DNA of 64,000 nt from Streptomyces sp. CB00455 (GTDB lineage: Bacteria; Actinomycetota; Actinomycetes; Streptomycetales; Streptomycetaceae): contig NZ_LIVQ01000012.1 of assembly GCF_001905445.1 (NCBI RefSeq), forward strand, positions 1 to 64,000, written 5' to 3'. The notes below the pieces were generated by a model. It made no database searches and was not told the origin of the DNA. It saw only the letters and a list, made by a program, of their open reading frames with translations. The position numbers and the translations under genes are program-made. Each line of letters begins with the position of its first letter. Positions within the stretch are counted from its first letter, which is position 1. This document shows positions 1-9,809 of the stretch, piece after piece.

Positions 1-658
1 CCAAAACCCTCCGCTGCGCTCCGGGCACACGGCCAGCCTTCGACTCTCCCCCTCCCTTCACCAGAGAGACGACGGAAGAACACGACCTGCGGTAGGAAAC
101 AAAGAGGTAACTTCAAAACCGGACAACTACCTCAAAGCTTGTGCAGAACACGCGCTGCTCAGCAAGATCTCTACTCTGTCCCGCAGGCCTACGCAATAAA
201 GAAACCGCCCCACCACGCCCAACTACCCAAGCTGCGGGCCACGGGCCACCGGGCAGACCCTCGCCATTCGAGTCCGGCTTTCAGTCCTGGACGAGGAGAA
301 CGAGCAGCAGCTCGTCCAGGAACGGGGAGTACAACACCACGGGTGGGTCCCCGTCTCGTGATCCGGCAGCAACTGCGGAATGTGCCGCTGCCAGTACGAC
401 ACCATCCGTGGTCGGCATGGCTCAGGGCGGTCCGTTCGGCTGACCATCCGTCTGGCGGACCGCCCTGACGATCCCTCCACTGCACTCTGGCCCCCGTGAG
501 GCATGCCGCCGCGCCTTCCGTAGCGGGCCGTGCCGTGGGGGCAACGACGTGTCGTGCCCGTGCCAGAGTCCGTGCCGCGCAGGGAAAACGACCTATGCTT
601 TAATTTTTTTCGGGGATAGCTTTCTGTTTTTTGGCGTACCTCAGTGCTTACAGCGGCT
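1..658. other. Gene-free stretch at window start
   Basis: No reading frame here has a convincing start, ribosome site or recognisable product; the overlapping frames on both strands are GC-driven. The stretch holds one long inverted repeat (422-468, listed separately) and a short AT-rich patch around 598-635 that stands out against the GC-rich background. It may contain the 3' region of something outside the window. Confidence 0.5.
422..468. terminator. 13-bp inverted repeat, terminator-like
   Basis: Perfect 13-nt arms (422-434 and 456-468, TCAGGGCGGTCCG and its complement) surround a 21-nt loop. No U-tract follows, as is usual in actinomycete terminators. It could equally be an operator because no gene clearly ends here. 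Confidence 0.45.
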
Positions 659-946
659 TCACGGGCGGGTGGCCTTGCCGTCGAGCCAGAGGGTGTCGGA
701 GTCGTCGCGGTGCGAGCCGGTCGTGCCGACGTGCTTCGCATCGATTTTGGCACCGTGCTTGAAGACGTGCACCAACGCCATTCCGTGCCCGCGGCCCAGG
801 TTGTGGTCCTCCTTGAGCCACTCGAGGATCGTCCCCGCCTTCGTCGCGGGGTCGTCGAACCCGCGTTCCTGTGCGAGCGCGATGAACTGGCGCGGCGTCA
901 GCCCGGTCTTGCTCTCGATGGTGTCCAGATACGCCTGAAACGACAT
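659..946 (-). CDS. DUF4287 domain protein
   Basis: A 95-residue protein starting MSFQAYLDTIESKTG, matching the DUF4287 family as I recall it: a short helical region with a conserved TGLTPRQF-type segment, then HGMALVHVFKHG near the middle. These small cytoplasmic proteins are common in actinomycetes and have no established activity. I chose the ATG at 946 because AAAGGAG precedes it; the frame stays open 96 nt further upstream, but that part is low-complexity and lacks a ribosome site. It stands alone and has no obvious tie to the neighbouring cluster. Confidence 0.8.
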   Translation of the reverse strand: MSFQAYLDTIESKTGLTPRQFIALAQERGFDDPATKAGTILEWLKEDHNLGRGHGMALVHVFKHGAKIDAKHVGTTGSHRDDSDTLWLDGKATRP

Positions 947-1312
947 CTGCTCTTGCTCCTTTGCCCGGTATCGGAAGGCCGAGTCTCCGCGACTCGGCGC
1001 GCGGCGGCCACCCGACTTGCCAGAGTTGACGGCCGTTGCCACCGGAATTCATCGCTCGTCGCAGACACAGTTCGGTTCTGGCGTACATCACCGGCTGCCG
1101 GCCCTCGGACGGTGTGAGCTGGGAGTCCTCCCACCTCGTGATCACTGACCGGGCTCCAGGGCTGGCGCCCCGTGCTTCCCCGGGGCAGCTTTCCTGAGGG
1201 CCTGACCGCCCAGCTGTGTGTCGGCGACGAGTGTCCCGGCCGTCCCTCCGTGCCCGATGCAGGGACGGAGGTGGCCGTGCCCCCGACGGGGGCACGGTGG
1301 GGTTCGATTCCG
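947..1312. other. Intergenic region with two hairpins
   Basis: No credible gene. It holds the upstream region of the DUF4287 gene, a short hairpin (CCGAGTC at 979-985 pairing with 991-997), and the terminator of the flavoprotein gene at its right end. Confidence 0.5.
1275..1297 (-). terminator. Hairpin terminator of flavoprotein gene
   Basis: Perfect 10-bp stem (CCGTGCCCCC at 1275-1284 with 1288-1297) and a 3-nt loop, starting 16 nt past the stop codon of the minus-strand flavoprotein gene. Confidence 0.7.
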
Positions 1313-2704
1313 TTACGCGTCGGCGGGCGGAATGTTGTTGTTGATGCGGAACAGGTTGGTGGGGTCGTAGGTGCGCTTGATGGCGCGCAGTCGCGTCCAG
1401 GTGTGCTCCGGGTAGGCCTCGTGGATGCGGGCCTGGCTGTCGTCGGCGAGGAAGTTGACGTAGACGCCCGGTACGCCCTTCTGGAGGGACGCAGTCAGGT
1501 CGTCGGCCCAGCGCGTGTGCACCTCGGCCTCGGCCGGGTCGCCGTACATGGCAGCGACATTGATCATCACACCCCGGTTGCGGTGGGCGAAGGCGGTGGC
1601 GTCCTCGGCCGTGCGGGCCATCGCGCCGCCGAGCACTCGCACCTGGACGGCCGACATCATGGCCGTCGAGGCCCTGATCCGGTCCAGGACGAGCGAAGCG
1701 TCGTCGGCGCCGAAGGTGTCCACGAAGAGGCTGCGGGCGGCGGCGACCGGGTGGAAGTCGTCCTCGGGCGGGTAGACCCCGGGGAACGGCATGGGTGCGA
1801 TCATGTCGGCGATCGGCGTGGCGAGGGCCCGGAACGGTGCCAGCGCCTGCTCGGCGGCCTCACCCTCACCGGCGTAGACCAGCATGGCCATGACGACCTG
1901 GGTGCCGTGGAACTCCTCGGGGACGAAAGGCAGTACGTGCCCCGGCATCACGTTGAGGATGGTGGACAGTTCCTCCGGAGCCTGCTGCGCCAGTTGGACG
2001 AAGCCGGCGATGACCTCCGTGGTGCCGGGGAGGACCAGGAGGCCTCCGAGGACCGTGGACAGCTCGTGCAGTTGGAACTTCAGGCGGGTGACCACGCCGA
2101 AGTTGCCGCCGCCGCCGCGGATCGCCCAGAACAGGTCAGGCTCGTTGTCCGCGTCGACCCGGCGCAGCTCTCCGTCCGCGGTGACCACCTCGGCCGCCAG
2201 CAGGTTGTCGATGGTGAGCCCGTGCTTGCGGACCAGGTAGCCGACGCCGCCGCCGACGGTGATGCCGCCGAGGCCGACGCTTCCGGTGTCCCCGAAGCCG
2301 GTGACGAGGCCGTGCTCGGCGGCCGCGTCGGTGTACTCGCCGGCGGTCAGGCCGGCGTCGGCCCAGGCGGTGCGCGCCTGCGGGTCGATCTCCAGGTCGC
2401 GCAGGGAAGACAGGTCGAGCACGAGGCCGCCGTCGAGGAGGCAGAACAGGCTGTGGCCGCCGCCCTTGACCGCCAAGGGCAGCTCGTTGTCCCGGGCGAA
2501 GTTGACGACCCGCGCCACGTCGGCGGCATCGGACGGCCGGACGATCGCGGCTGGCTGCTGGTCCATGCCGCCCAGGTACACGGTGCGGGCCTTGTCGTAC
2601 CCAGGGTCGCCGGGCACCAGCACCTGACCGCTGACCACGGCGCGCAACTGCGGGACGGGCACGGCACTGCCCCGCTCGGTGAGCGTTTCGGTCTTTTCCA
2701 CCAT
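1313..2704 (-). CDS. FAD-linked oxidoreductase, berberine-bridge-like (mono-covalent type)
   Basis: 463 residues. An N-terminal PCMH-type FAD domain contains the GGGHS motif (His84, the expected flavin-attachment residue) and the glycine-rich TVGGGVGYL; a substrate domain follows, and the C-terminal YDPTNLFRINNNI is typical of the berberine-bridge/6-hydroxynicotine oxidase group. The second attachment Cys seen in bicovalent members is absent (the position reads GDTGS), so a single His linkage is expected. Likely oxidises an alcohol, sugar or heterocycle with O2. ATG at 2704 has AGGAGA upstream; a frame extending to 2854 has no ribosome site. Divergent from the CMD gene at 3012; its promoter carries a copy of the recurring 16-nt element. 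Confidence 0.85.
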   Translation of the reverse strand: MVEKTETLTERGSAVPVPQLRAVVSGQVLVPGDPGYDKARTVYLGGMDQQPAAIVRPSDAADVARVVNFARDNELPLAVKGGGHSLFCLLDGGLVLDLSSLRDLEIDPQARTAWADAGLTAGEYTDAAAEHGLVTGFGDTGSVGLGGITVGGGVGYLVRKHGLTIDNLLAAEVVTADGELRRVDADNEPDLFWAIRGGGGNFGVVTRLKFQLHELSTVLGGLLVLPGTTEVIAGFVQLAQQAPEELSTILNVMPGHVLPFVPEEFHGTQVVMAMLVYAGEGEAAEQALAPFRALATPIADMIAPMPFPGVYPPEDDFHPVAAARSLFVDTFGADDASLVLDRIRASTAMMSAVQVRVLGGAMARTAEDATAFAHRNRGVMINVAAMYGDPAEAEVHTRWADDLTASLQKGVPGVYVNFLADDSQARIHEAYPEHTWTRLRAIKRTYDPTNLFRINNNIPPADA

Positions 2705-2780
2705 GGAAGGTCTCCTCATGTCTTGCGGCAGCGGTGTCGCCAGGGGCTCGGTCCATCGTCGTACGGGTGGGGTGTGCGGG

Positions 2781-2796
2781 GCATCTTCCGGATTGC
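2781..2796 (-). promoter_or_regulatory. Recurring 16-nt element, copy 1
   Basis: Reads GCAATCCGGAAGATGC toward the flavoprotein gene, 76 nt before its start. GACGATGG follows exactly 20 nt downstream (2753-2760), the same arrangement as at 41305. The outlying copy: the other ten lie between 34.4 and 55.6 kb. Confidence 0.75.
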
Positions 2797-3011
2797 TGTG
2801 CCGGCCGGGGCCGCCGGCCTTGTTTTTCCGTCGCGGCGGGGGCGGCGAGAGCACGGCAGAAGGTGCCGGGTGCGGCCCCCGGTCGCCAGCCTGGTGTGGA
2901 TCCTTCGGCCGCCGGGCGGCCGAAGGATGCCAATCCGATCCCCGCTCGGTACACGGCGGCCGTGACGGCCACGCCGGGTTTCGGTAGCAGCCGTATCAGG
3001 AGGAGCCGATC

Positions 3012-3623
3012 ATGCACATCGACATCGACACCACAGCCGAACGGTCCGCGGTGGGGCGGCTGATCGCAGGCCGGCTTGCCATGCCGCACATCAACATTCC
3101 GGAGCCGGTGCCGGGTATTCGCGGCCTGATGGCGGCGAAGCCGGCGTCGGGACGCAGGATGAGCGAGCTCGCCGAGCAGTTGCTGAGGGGTGATTCGCCG
3201 CTCAGTGAGGGGGAGCGGGAGCTGATCGCGGCGTACGTGTCGTACCGCAACCAGACTGTGTACTGCACGGGCTCGCACAGCGCGGCGGCCGCGCACGCGC
3301 TGGGCGGTGACTACGAGGTGGTGGAAGCCGTCAAGCGGGATCCGGCCAGTGCTCCCGTCGGCGAGCGGATGCGGGCGCTGCTGCTGATCGCGGGCAAGGT
3401 GCAGGGGGATGCCCGGACGGTAACCGCCGAGGACGTAGAGGCTGCCAGGGCAGCCGGGGCGGACGACGAGGCGATCCACGACACGGTGTTGATCGCGTCG
3501 GCGTTCTGCATGTTCAACCGCTACGTGGACGGTCTGGGCGCGATCACGCCGGACGATCCGGCGGTGTACGACGAGATCGGCGCGTTCCTGGCGGCGCACG
3601 GCTATCTGCCGGTGGCTGCCTGA
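3012..3623 (+). CDS. Carboxymuconolactone decarboxylase / AhpD-fold protein (peroxidase-related)
   Basis: 203 residues. The AhpD-like fold is indicated by GERELIAAYVSYRN, the YCTGSHS motif (Cys85, His89) and the downstream IHDTVLIASAFCMFNRYVDG. In classical AhpD and peroxidase-related members the motif is CxxCxxxH; here the first Cys is replaced by Thr (TVYC), leaving a single Cys, so disulfide-reductase chemistry is doubtful. AGGAGGAG precedes the ATG. It has a 23-residue N-terminal extension compared with its paralogue at 3754, about 130 nt downstream, suggesting a tandem duplication. Probably co-regulated redox or detoxification function; substrate unknown. Confidence 0.8.
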   Translation: MHIDIDTTAERSAVGRLIAGRLAMPHINIPEPVPGIRGLMAAKPASGRRMSELAEQLLRGDSPLSEGERELIAAYVSYRNQTVYCTGSHSAAAAHALGGDYEVVEAVKRDPASAPVGERMRALLLIAGKVQGDARTVTAEDVEAARAAGADDEAIHDTVLIASAFCMFNRYVDGLGAITPDDPAVYDEIGAFLAAHGYLPVAA

Positions 3624-3626
3624 CCC

Positions 3627-3655
3627 CGCTTGTTCAAGCAGCGGTTGAACAAGCG
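3627..3655. terminator. 11-bp perfect inverted repeat between CMD paralogues
   Basis: CGCTTGTTCAA (3627-3637) and its exact complement (3645-3655) flank a 7-nt loop, 3 nt after the stop of the first CMD gene. The stem is AT-richer than the other hairpins in the window, so an operator is a fair alternative to a terminator or attenuator. Confidence 0.5.
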
Positions 3656-3753
3656 TGCGGAGGGCTGGCTACCGCACGCGAGGAGTTGGCCGGGGTCCGG
3701 GCGGGTGCCGACGATGGAGCACCGATCGGACCACCCACAAAAAGGATCTTCCG

Positions 3754-4293
3754 GTGCCGCACATAGAGATAGCCAATGACCTTCCCGGCATCAGCGGGCT
3801 CATGGTGCAGCGGCCCGACACGGCCGCGCCGCTCAACGCGATCGCCAATGCGCTGCTGCGCGGTGAGTCCCCGCTGAGCCGCGGTGAGCGGGAGCTGATC
3901 GCGGCGTACGTCTCGGAGCTGAACCGGACCCGGTTCTGCTCCGACTCGCACAGCGCGTTCGCCGCGGCGCAGTTGGAGGGCGGCCGGGATCTGGTGGCGG
4001 CCGTGCTCGCCGACCCTCAGTCGGCACCGATCAGCCCGCTGCTGCGGGCACTGCTGCGGATCGCGGCCGAGGTGCAGGAGCTGGCGCGTCCGGTCTCCGA
4101 CGAGGCGGTCGCCGCTGCGCGGGCGCAGGGCGCGGGGGACGCGGAGATCCACGACACGGTGCTGATCGCGGCCGCGTTCTGCATGTTCAACCGCTACGTG
4201 AACGGTCTGGCCACAGTTCTGCCGGACGACGCGTCGCACTACACGGCCGTCGCTGAGCGCATCGTGTCGCGCGGCTACGGCTCGGCCCGCTGA
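3754..4293 (+). CDS. Carboxymuconolactone decarboxylase / AhpD-fold protein, paralogue
   Basis: 179 residues from a GTG with AAAAGGA upstream. It starts MPHIEIANDLPGISG, aligning with residue 24 onward of the gene at 3012, and keeps GERELIAAYVSELN, FCSDSHS (Cys62, His66) and IHDTVLIAAAFCMFNRYVNG. As in its paralogue, the first Cys of the usual CxxC pair is missing (TRFC). The frame is open to 3655, but that stretch overlaps the inverted repeat and lacks a ribosome site. Followed after 26 nt by an SDR gene, so probably one transcript. Substrate unknown. Confidence 0.8.
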   Translation: MPHIEIANDLPGISGLMVQRPDTAAPLNAIANALLRGESPLSRGERELIAAYVSELNRTRFCSDSHSAFAAAQLEGGRDLVAAVLADPQSAPISPLLRALLRIAAEVQELARPVSDEAVAAARAQGAGDAEIHDTVLIAAAFCMFNRYVNGLATVLPDDASHYTAVAERIVSRGYGSAR

Positions 4294-4319
4294 CAAGGTT
4301 TCCGTTCGAAGGAGGCGAC

Positions 4320-5270
4320 ATGGTGTGGTCCACGGCAGACGTACCGGATCAGTGCGGTAGGACCGCTCTGGTCACGGGGGCTTCCGGCGGTATCGGTCTG
4401 GAGACGGCCCGGGTGCTCGCGGAGCGCGGAGCGCGGGTCCTCCTGGCCTGCCGGGACGCCGAACGGGGTCTGGCCGCCGCGGCACGGATCGGCGGCCGAA
4501 CGGAGGTGGTCCGGGTCGATCTCGCCTCGCTGGATTCGGTACGGGGCGCAGCACGGGATATACGGCGCCGGGTCGATCGGCTGGACCTGCTCGTCAACAA
4601 CGCCGGTGTGATGTTCCCAGAGTACGGGCGTACGCAGGACGGCTTCGAGCCGCATTTCGGTGTCAACCACCTGGGACACTTCGCTCTGACCGGGCTGTTG
4701 CTGGGACTCATGCGTGATGTGCCCGGCTCGCGGGTGGTGAGCGTTGCCAGTCTCGCCCACCGGGCAGCGGTGCGTGGTGTGGGGGTGGCCGAGGTACGCG
4801 GGGCGCGCGGGCACCGCTCGGTCATGGCGTATGGACGGTCCAAGCTTGCCAATCTGATGTTCGCCCGGGAGCTGCAGTGCCGGCTGACAGCTGCCGGGGC
4901 CGAAACGGTATCGGTGGCGGCGCATCCTGGCCTGTCCGCCACGGGGTTGTGGCACGACGGCGCGCCGGGCTGGCTGCGTCCGGTGAGCGCGGCCGCCTTG
5001 CGGTGGCTGGGGCAGTCGGCGGCATCGGCGGCGTTGCCGTCGCTGCGGGCTGCGACCGACCCCCTGGTGCCGGGCGGAGCCTACCTCGGTCCGGGTGGGC
5101 CGGCCGAATGTCATGGCGGTGCCGGGCCTGCGCGTTCGAGCCGGGCCTCCCGCGATGTGATCGCGCAGATCCGCCTGTGGGAGATGTCGGAAGAGCTGAC
5201 CGGCGTGCGTTATGCCCGCTGGGCCGGGCGCGGGGCCGATGCGCGGCCGGTCATGGAGGTGGCGCGATGA
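4320..5270 (+). CDS. Short-chain dehydrogenase/reductase, retinol-dehydrogenase-like
   Basis: 316 residues. TGASGGIG (NAD(P)-binding), NNAG and the catalytic YGRSK are all present, so it should be an active NAD(P)H-dependent oxidoreductase. The length and the phrases FEPHFGVNHLGHFALTGLL and SVAAHPGLSATGL place it with the retinol dehydrogenase / protochlorophyllide-reductase-like SDRs common in actinomycetes. GAAGGAG lies 6 nt before the ATG. It follows the two CMD genes and overlaps the next small frame by ATGA, giving a likely CMD-CMD-SDR operon. The last 50 or so residues are Arg/Gly-rich and less conserved. Substrate unknown. Confidence 0.85.
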   Translation: MVWSTADVPDQCGRTALVTGASGGIGLETARVLAERGARVLLACRDAERGLAAAARIGGRTEVVRVDLASLDSVRGAARDIRRRVDRLDLLVNNAGVMFPEYGRTQDGFEPHFGVNHLGHFALTGLLLGLMRDVPGSRVVSVASLAHRAAVRGVGVAEVRGARGHRSVMAYGRSKLANLMFARELQCRLTAAGAETVSVAAHPGLSATGLWHDGAPGWLRPVSAAALRWLGQSAASAALPSLRAATDPLVPGGAYLGPGGPAECHGGAGPARSSRASRDVIAQIRLWEMSEELTGVRYARWAGRGADARPVMEVAR

Positions 5271-5518
5271 GCGGGCTGGTCGATGGAACGAGCATCGCCG
5301 CCGGGGTCGGCGAGGGCATCGCCGATGACGGCGGTCGCTTCGGCGGAGTCGCCGCGTGGGCGTGGTTCTGGCGCACCTTCGACATGTCGTTGCCGGATGT
5401 CGGTGGCGCCGCGTGGCAGTCGGATCCTGCGGCGCCGACGCCGGTGGCGGTGGCCTCGGGGGTTGCCGGTCTCGCACCGCCATTTCCGGTCGGCGCCTTG
5501 GCGCGTTCGTTGCTGTGA
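5267..5518 (+). CDS. Small hypothetical protein (83 aa), translationally coupled
   Basis: A short frame whose ATG overlaps the stop of the SDR gene (ATGA), the coupling style used throughout this window. The product is Gly/Ala/Val-rich with a WAWFWRTFDM segment near the middle; I recognise no domain, signal peptide or clear membrane span. The position supports translation, the bland composition does not, so this call is tentative. The next gene begins 142 nt further on. Confidence 0.35.
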   Translation: MSGLVDGTSIAAGVGEGIADDGGRFGGVAAWAWFWRTFDMSLPDVGGAAWQSDPAAPTPVAVASGVAGLAPPFPVGALARSLL

Positions 5519-5660
5519 CGCGGGGGCGGGCGCGGGCGACCTGGCTGGGTCGGGGCAAGGGCTGCCACAAAAGGGTTCCAGGTCGCTTCGGGCCGCCTGG
5601 GGCAGTGTCCGCGGTCCTAGTCTTTCGCACCGATACCACGCCTCGGTGAAAGGCCATCCC

Positions 5661-6653
5661 ATGACTCAGGTTGCCCACAGACCTGCTCCGGCGCCGCGTG
5701 CGGCCCGAAAGGACGCTCCCGCACCCTCGCGGACGCCGTCCTTCTTCTTCAACGGTTTCGCTCCGCGGCGTCGCGCGCTGGTGCTGCTCGTCGGAGCTCT
5801 GTTCGGTTTCGCGCTGACCGTGGTGTGGTCGGCCCAGTTCGTCGACAAGACGATCGGTGACAACGTCGCCGACACGCTGCTCGGCCACGCGGCCAAGGGG
5901 ACTCCGATCGCCGGAACCTTTGCCGGTGTGGCCTTCGCTCTCGCCAGCGGCATCGCGGGCACCTTCACCGCCTGCAACATCGCCGTCTTCAGTGCTCTCG
6001 CGCCGCTGGCCGGTACGGCGGCCTCGCGGCGCGGCCGGGTGGCGGCCGCGCTGCGTCCGCTGGGCTTCCTGGCGGCCGGGGCCGTGGCGGTCTCCGCGCT
6101 CTACGGTGTGGTCGTCGCCTTGGTGGGCACCGGCATGCCACAGTTCCAGACCAGCGCCGGTACCGGCTTCGCGCCGCGCCTGGTGCAGGCGATGGTGGTG
6201 TACGGGCTCATCGGCCTCATCATGACGTATCTGGGGCTGGCCGCGGCCGGTGTCGTGCGTGATCCGCTCGCCCGGATGAGTGCGCGCTTCCCGAACGCGC
6301 CGATGGTGGTCATGGGCGCTTTGATCGGCGGCTTCCTGATCGGCCGTCCGTTCGCCCTGTTCCGCCAGCTCTTCCAGGATGCGGCCCGGAGCCACAACGT
6401 CCTGTACGGCGCCGCGGTGTTCAGCCTGCAGACCCTCGGCAACATACTCATCGTGGGCGTGCTGTTCCTGCTGGTCACCGGGATCCTGGGCGAGCGGCTG
6501 CACCGCTGGCTGGTCGCGAAGCCCAGCCGGGCCTCCGCGGTGATGGCGGCGGCCTTCATCGCCGCGGGCGTCTTCATGATCCTCTACTGGGATGTCCGGA
6601 TGCTCGCCCGGCGGGACCTGATCTGGTATCCGCTGGCTCCGTGGGCGGCCTGA
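5661..6653 (+). CDS. Polytopic membrane protein, unknown function
   Basis: 330 residues. After a Pro/Ala/Arg-rich cytoplasmic N-terminus of about 45 residues come about seven or eight hydrophobic segments (for example ALVLLVGALFGFALTVVW, MVVMGALIGGFLIG, ILIVGVLFLLVTGI). The segment IAGTFTACNIAVFSALAPL loosely recalls the first helix of CcdA/DsbD-type thiol transporters, but the usual Pro-Cys-Pro pattern is missing, so I do not assign that role. GAAAGG precedes the ATG. It is the last gene before the hairpin terminator at 6674. Transport or membrane redox function is possible but unproven. Confidence 0.7.
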   Translation: MTQVAHRPAPAPRAARKDAPAPSRTPSFFFNGFAPRRRALVLLVGALFGFALTVVWSAQFVDKTIGDNVADTLLGHAAKGTPIAGTFAGVAFALASGIAGTFTACNIAVFSALAPLAGTAASRRGRVAAALRPLGFLAAGAVAVSALYGVVVALVGTGMPQFQTSAGTGFAPRLVQAMVVYGLIGLIMTYLGLAAAGVVRDPLARMSARFPNAPMVVMGALIGGFLIGRPFALFRQLFQDAARSHNVLYGAAVFSLQTLGNILIVGVLFLLVTGILGERLHRWLVAKPSRASAVMAAAFIAAGVFMILYWDVRMLARRDLIWYPLAPWAA

Positions 6654-6673
6654 ACCGGTACGGCCCAGTGGGG

Positions 6674-6718
6674 CGAACGGCCCGGGAGAGCGCGTGGGGC
6701 GCCCTCCCGGGCCGTTCG
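6674..6718. terminator. Bidirectional hairpin terminator
   Basis: Perfect 15-nt arms (CGAACGGCCCGGGAG at 6674-6688 with 6704-6718) lie between the converging genes ending at 6653 and 6753; they can serve both. Confidence 0.8.
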
Positions 6719-6752
6719 TGTGCAGTGTCGCCGTGATGTCGTCGGCGTCCGC

Positions 6753-7106
6753 TCAGCCCTGGTCCGCGACGGCGCCGATGAGATCGACGGCCATGTCGGC
6801 CACGCCGGGGGTGCCGAGCGCCGGGGCGAGGTGACCGAGGGCGGTGGCGAAACGGCCTCCGTTCTCGCGGGTCATGGTCAGCGAGCCTTCCCACAGGGCG
6901 TTGTGGATGTGCCGGGGGCTCAGGGCGCCGTCCGCGGCGGACGCGGAGAGGGTCAGGATCCTGGCGATGCGGCGTTCGAGCGGGGTCGGCTTCCATGTGC
7001 CGTGGCGGAGGTCGAGGAGGAGGCTGCCGGCCTGGCGGCGGGCTTCGTCGGCGGCCGGCTCCGCCAGGAGGAGGGCGGGCGTGGGCTGTGTGGCGGTGAG
7101 CGTCAT
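6753..7106 (-). CDS. Hypothetical protein downstream of metK (117 aa)
   Basis: Helix-rich 117-residue protein, no Cys, no signal peptide, no family I recognise. It contains GTWKPTPLERRIARIL and RENGGRFATALGHLAPALG. The ATG at 7106 follows AAGGA and sits 35 nt past the metK stop, so the two are almost certainly co-transcribed; the hairpin at 6674-6718 ends the unit. Its link to metK suggests a role tied to this locus rather than to core metabolism, but no function can be read from the sequence. Confidence 0.65.
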   Translation of the reverse strand: MTLTATQPTPALLLAEPAADEARRQAGSLLLDLRHGTWKPTPLERRIARILTLSASAADGALSPRHIHNALWEGSLTMTRENGGRFATALGHLAPALGTPGVADMAVDLIGAVADQG

Positions 7107-7141
7107 GCGTGGTCCTTGTTCTCGGGGTGGAGTGCTGGAGT

Positions 7142-8365
<1,224 letters not shown>

Positions 8366-8520
8366 GTCTTCTCCTTGGACCTGTTCTGCATGACCTCCAC
8401 CAGACTTGGCTGAGTGTCGGCTGATCCCTGGGGATCCGGATACTTTCGGAACTCCGATGGACGGTTCCCGGCGGGCCGGGCCATGCTTACGGTGTCCTTC
8501 TGAAACCGGCACGGGCGGTC

Positions 8521-9465
8521 TCAGGACGGGCTCTTGACGTAGTTGGTGACGGCGCGGGAACGCTTCACGGACAGCAGTGAGTACAGGCCGTTGAGGTCCT
8601 GGATCCGCGAGGAGTCCAGGGCCAGCAGGGCCAAGTGACAGCCGAGCTCCCTGAGCCCTGCCAGGGCTGTCGTGACCAGGGCCAGACCGATGCCCAGACC
8701 GCGGGAGGCCGGCGACACGCCGACGTCGGCGATCCGCCCCTGGCCGTCCCCGGCATACGCCAGGACGTGGCCGACGGGCCGGCCAGCGATCTCGATGAGC
8801 AGGGCGATGCCGGCGCCCTCCTGCGTGGCGACGGCAAACTGGTCCAGCCGGGCGCGGAAGGTTTCGTAATCGAGCGTCCTGGTCCCCTTGGCCCTGGTCT
8901 GGGCGTGCAGTTGGTGCACGGCGCGCACGTCGTCGGGCGTGGTGTCGATCGGCCGCACCCGGGCCCCCTCGGGCAGGACGGCGGCGACCGGCGGCGAGGT
9001 CAGGTCGATGTCGGCCTGCGTGAAGCTGGCCTGCCGGCGGAACCCCGCCTCCTCCAGCACGCGGGGGACCACCGGATCCCCCGTCAGGACGCCCCCGATG
9101 GTGATTGCGGATTCCGAGCCGAATTCTCGGTCCAGCTCCTGCGTACGCCGCAGCAGGCGCGCCAGCAGCTCGCGCGCGGCGCTGTCGCCGTCGGCGCCGG
9201 GCAGGACGGTGAGCGCGCCGTCCAGGGTGGCGCCGCCGCGTACGGTCAGCGCGCCCCACGCCATGACGTCGCCCTGCGGGCGCGTCAGGCACCAGCTGTT
9301 GTGGAACGGGTCGTAGCCGGGGTGGCCGGTCTCCAGGAGAAGGTCCTCCCGGGTGTACGAAGCGATGCCGGTGATGCTCTCCTCGTAGGACCTGACGAAG
9401 TCGACGAGGCTTTCCAGCGGGACCTGGGCCGCGCTCTTCACGGCGAGGCCTTCGGGCAGAGGCAT
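8521..9465 (-). CDS. Tandem GNAT acetyltransferase, MshD-like
   Basis: 314 residues with two GNAT-like halves. The C-terminal half has the acetyl-CoA pyrophosphate loop [15 protein letters not shown]; the N-terminal half (about residues 10-140) is a degenerate copy. This two-domain layout resembles mycothiol synthase and related actinomycete N-acetyltransferases. Start chosen at MPLPEGL, preceded by AAAGGGGG; a 27-residue upstream extension lacks a ribosome site. The gene ends 155 nt before metK, so it may head the metK unit. It could acetylate a pathway amine or act in self-protection; the substrate cannot be told. Confidence 0.75.
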   Translation of the reverse strand: MPLPEGLAVKSAAQVPLESLVDFVRSYEESITGIASYTREDLLLETGHPGYDPFHNSWCLTRPQGDVMAWGALTVRGGATLDGALTVLPGADGDSAARELLARLLRRTQELDREFGSESAITIGGVLTGDPVVPRVLEEAGFRRQASFTQADIDLTSPPVAAVLPEGARVRPIDTTPDDVRAVHQLHAQTRAKGTRTLDYETFRARLDQFAVATQEGAGIALLIEIAGRPVGHVLAYAGDGQGRIADVGVSPASRGLGIGLALVTTALAGLRELGCHLALLALDSSRIQDLNGLYSLLSVKRSRAVTNYVKSPS

Positions 9466-9809
9466 GGGATGCGGACCCCCTTTCTGAGGCCGGCCCGCCG
9501 AAAGGGAGCCACCCGGCGGTATTCCACGGGAAACACCGGGCGCCACTCCTTTTCATCGGACCCGTGTTCGGGTAGTCCCGGATGCTACTGGCCGTCCGGG
9601 GTGGCGGCGTTCTCCGAGAATGCTCTCCGGACAGGTGAGGACCGGGCCCGGCCGGAGTTTGCGAATGACAGTTCTATTGGCGGGGGTCGGCCCGGCTGCC
9701 GGAAATACACGGAAAAGAGAGCACGCCGCGAGATGCGGTTTCCCGCCCCGCGGGGTGACCCTCCTCGGGAGCCTGAACGTCATGGCCCATCGGCCTGGAG
9801 GGGTGTGCG
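9466..9809. other. Divergent promoter region, no gene
   Basis: 344 nt between the divergent GNAT and ALDH genes. I see no open frame with a credible start and no copy of the recurring 16-nt element. It must hold the promoter of the 9.8-15.9 kb operon; the AT-richer tract around 9655-9725 is the best place to look. Confidence 0.4.

Noticed and set aside
139-485. Short overlapping frames at the window start on both strands
   Set aside because: Arg/Pro/Ser-rich, mutually overlapping, no ribosome sites; the region looks non-coding.
1172-2965. A 597-codon + frame over the first flavoprotein gene
   Set aside because: Antisense to a well-supported FAD enzyme; no domain and no ribosome site.
8366-8520. 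Possible SAM riboswitch upstream of metK
   Set aside because: I could not find a conserved SAM-I or SAM-II core or a convincing multi-helix junction in this 155-nt stretch.
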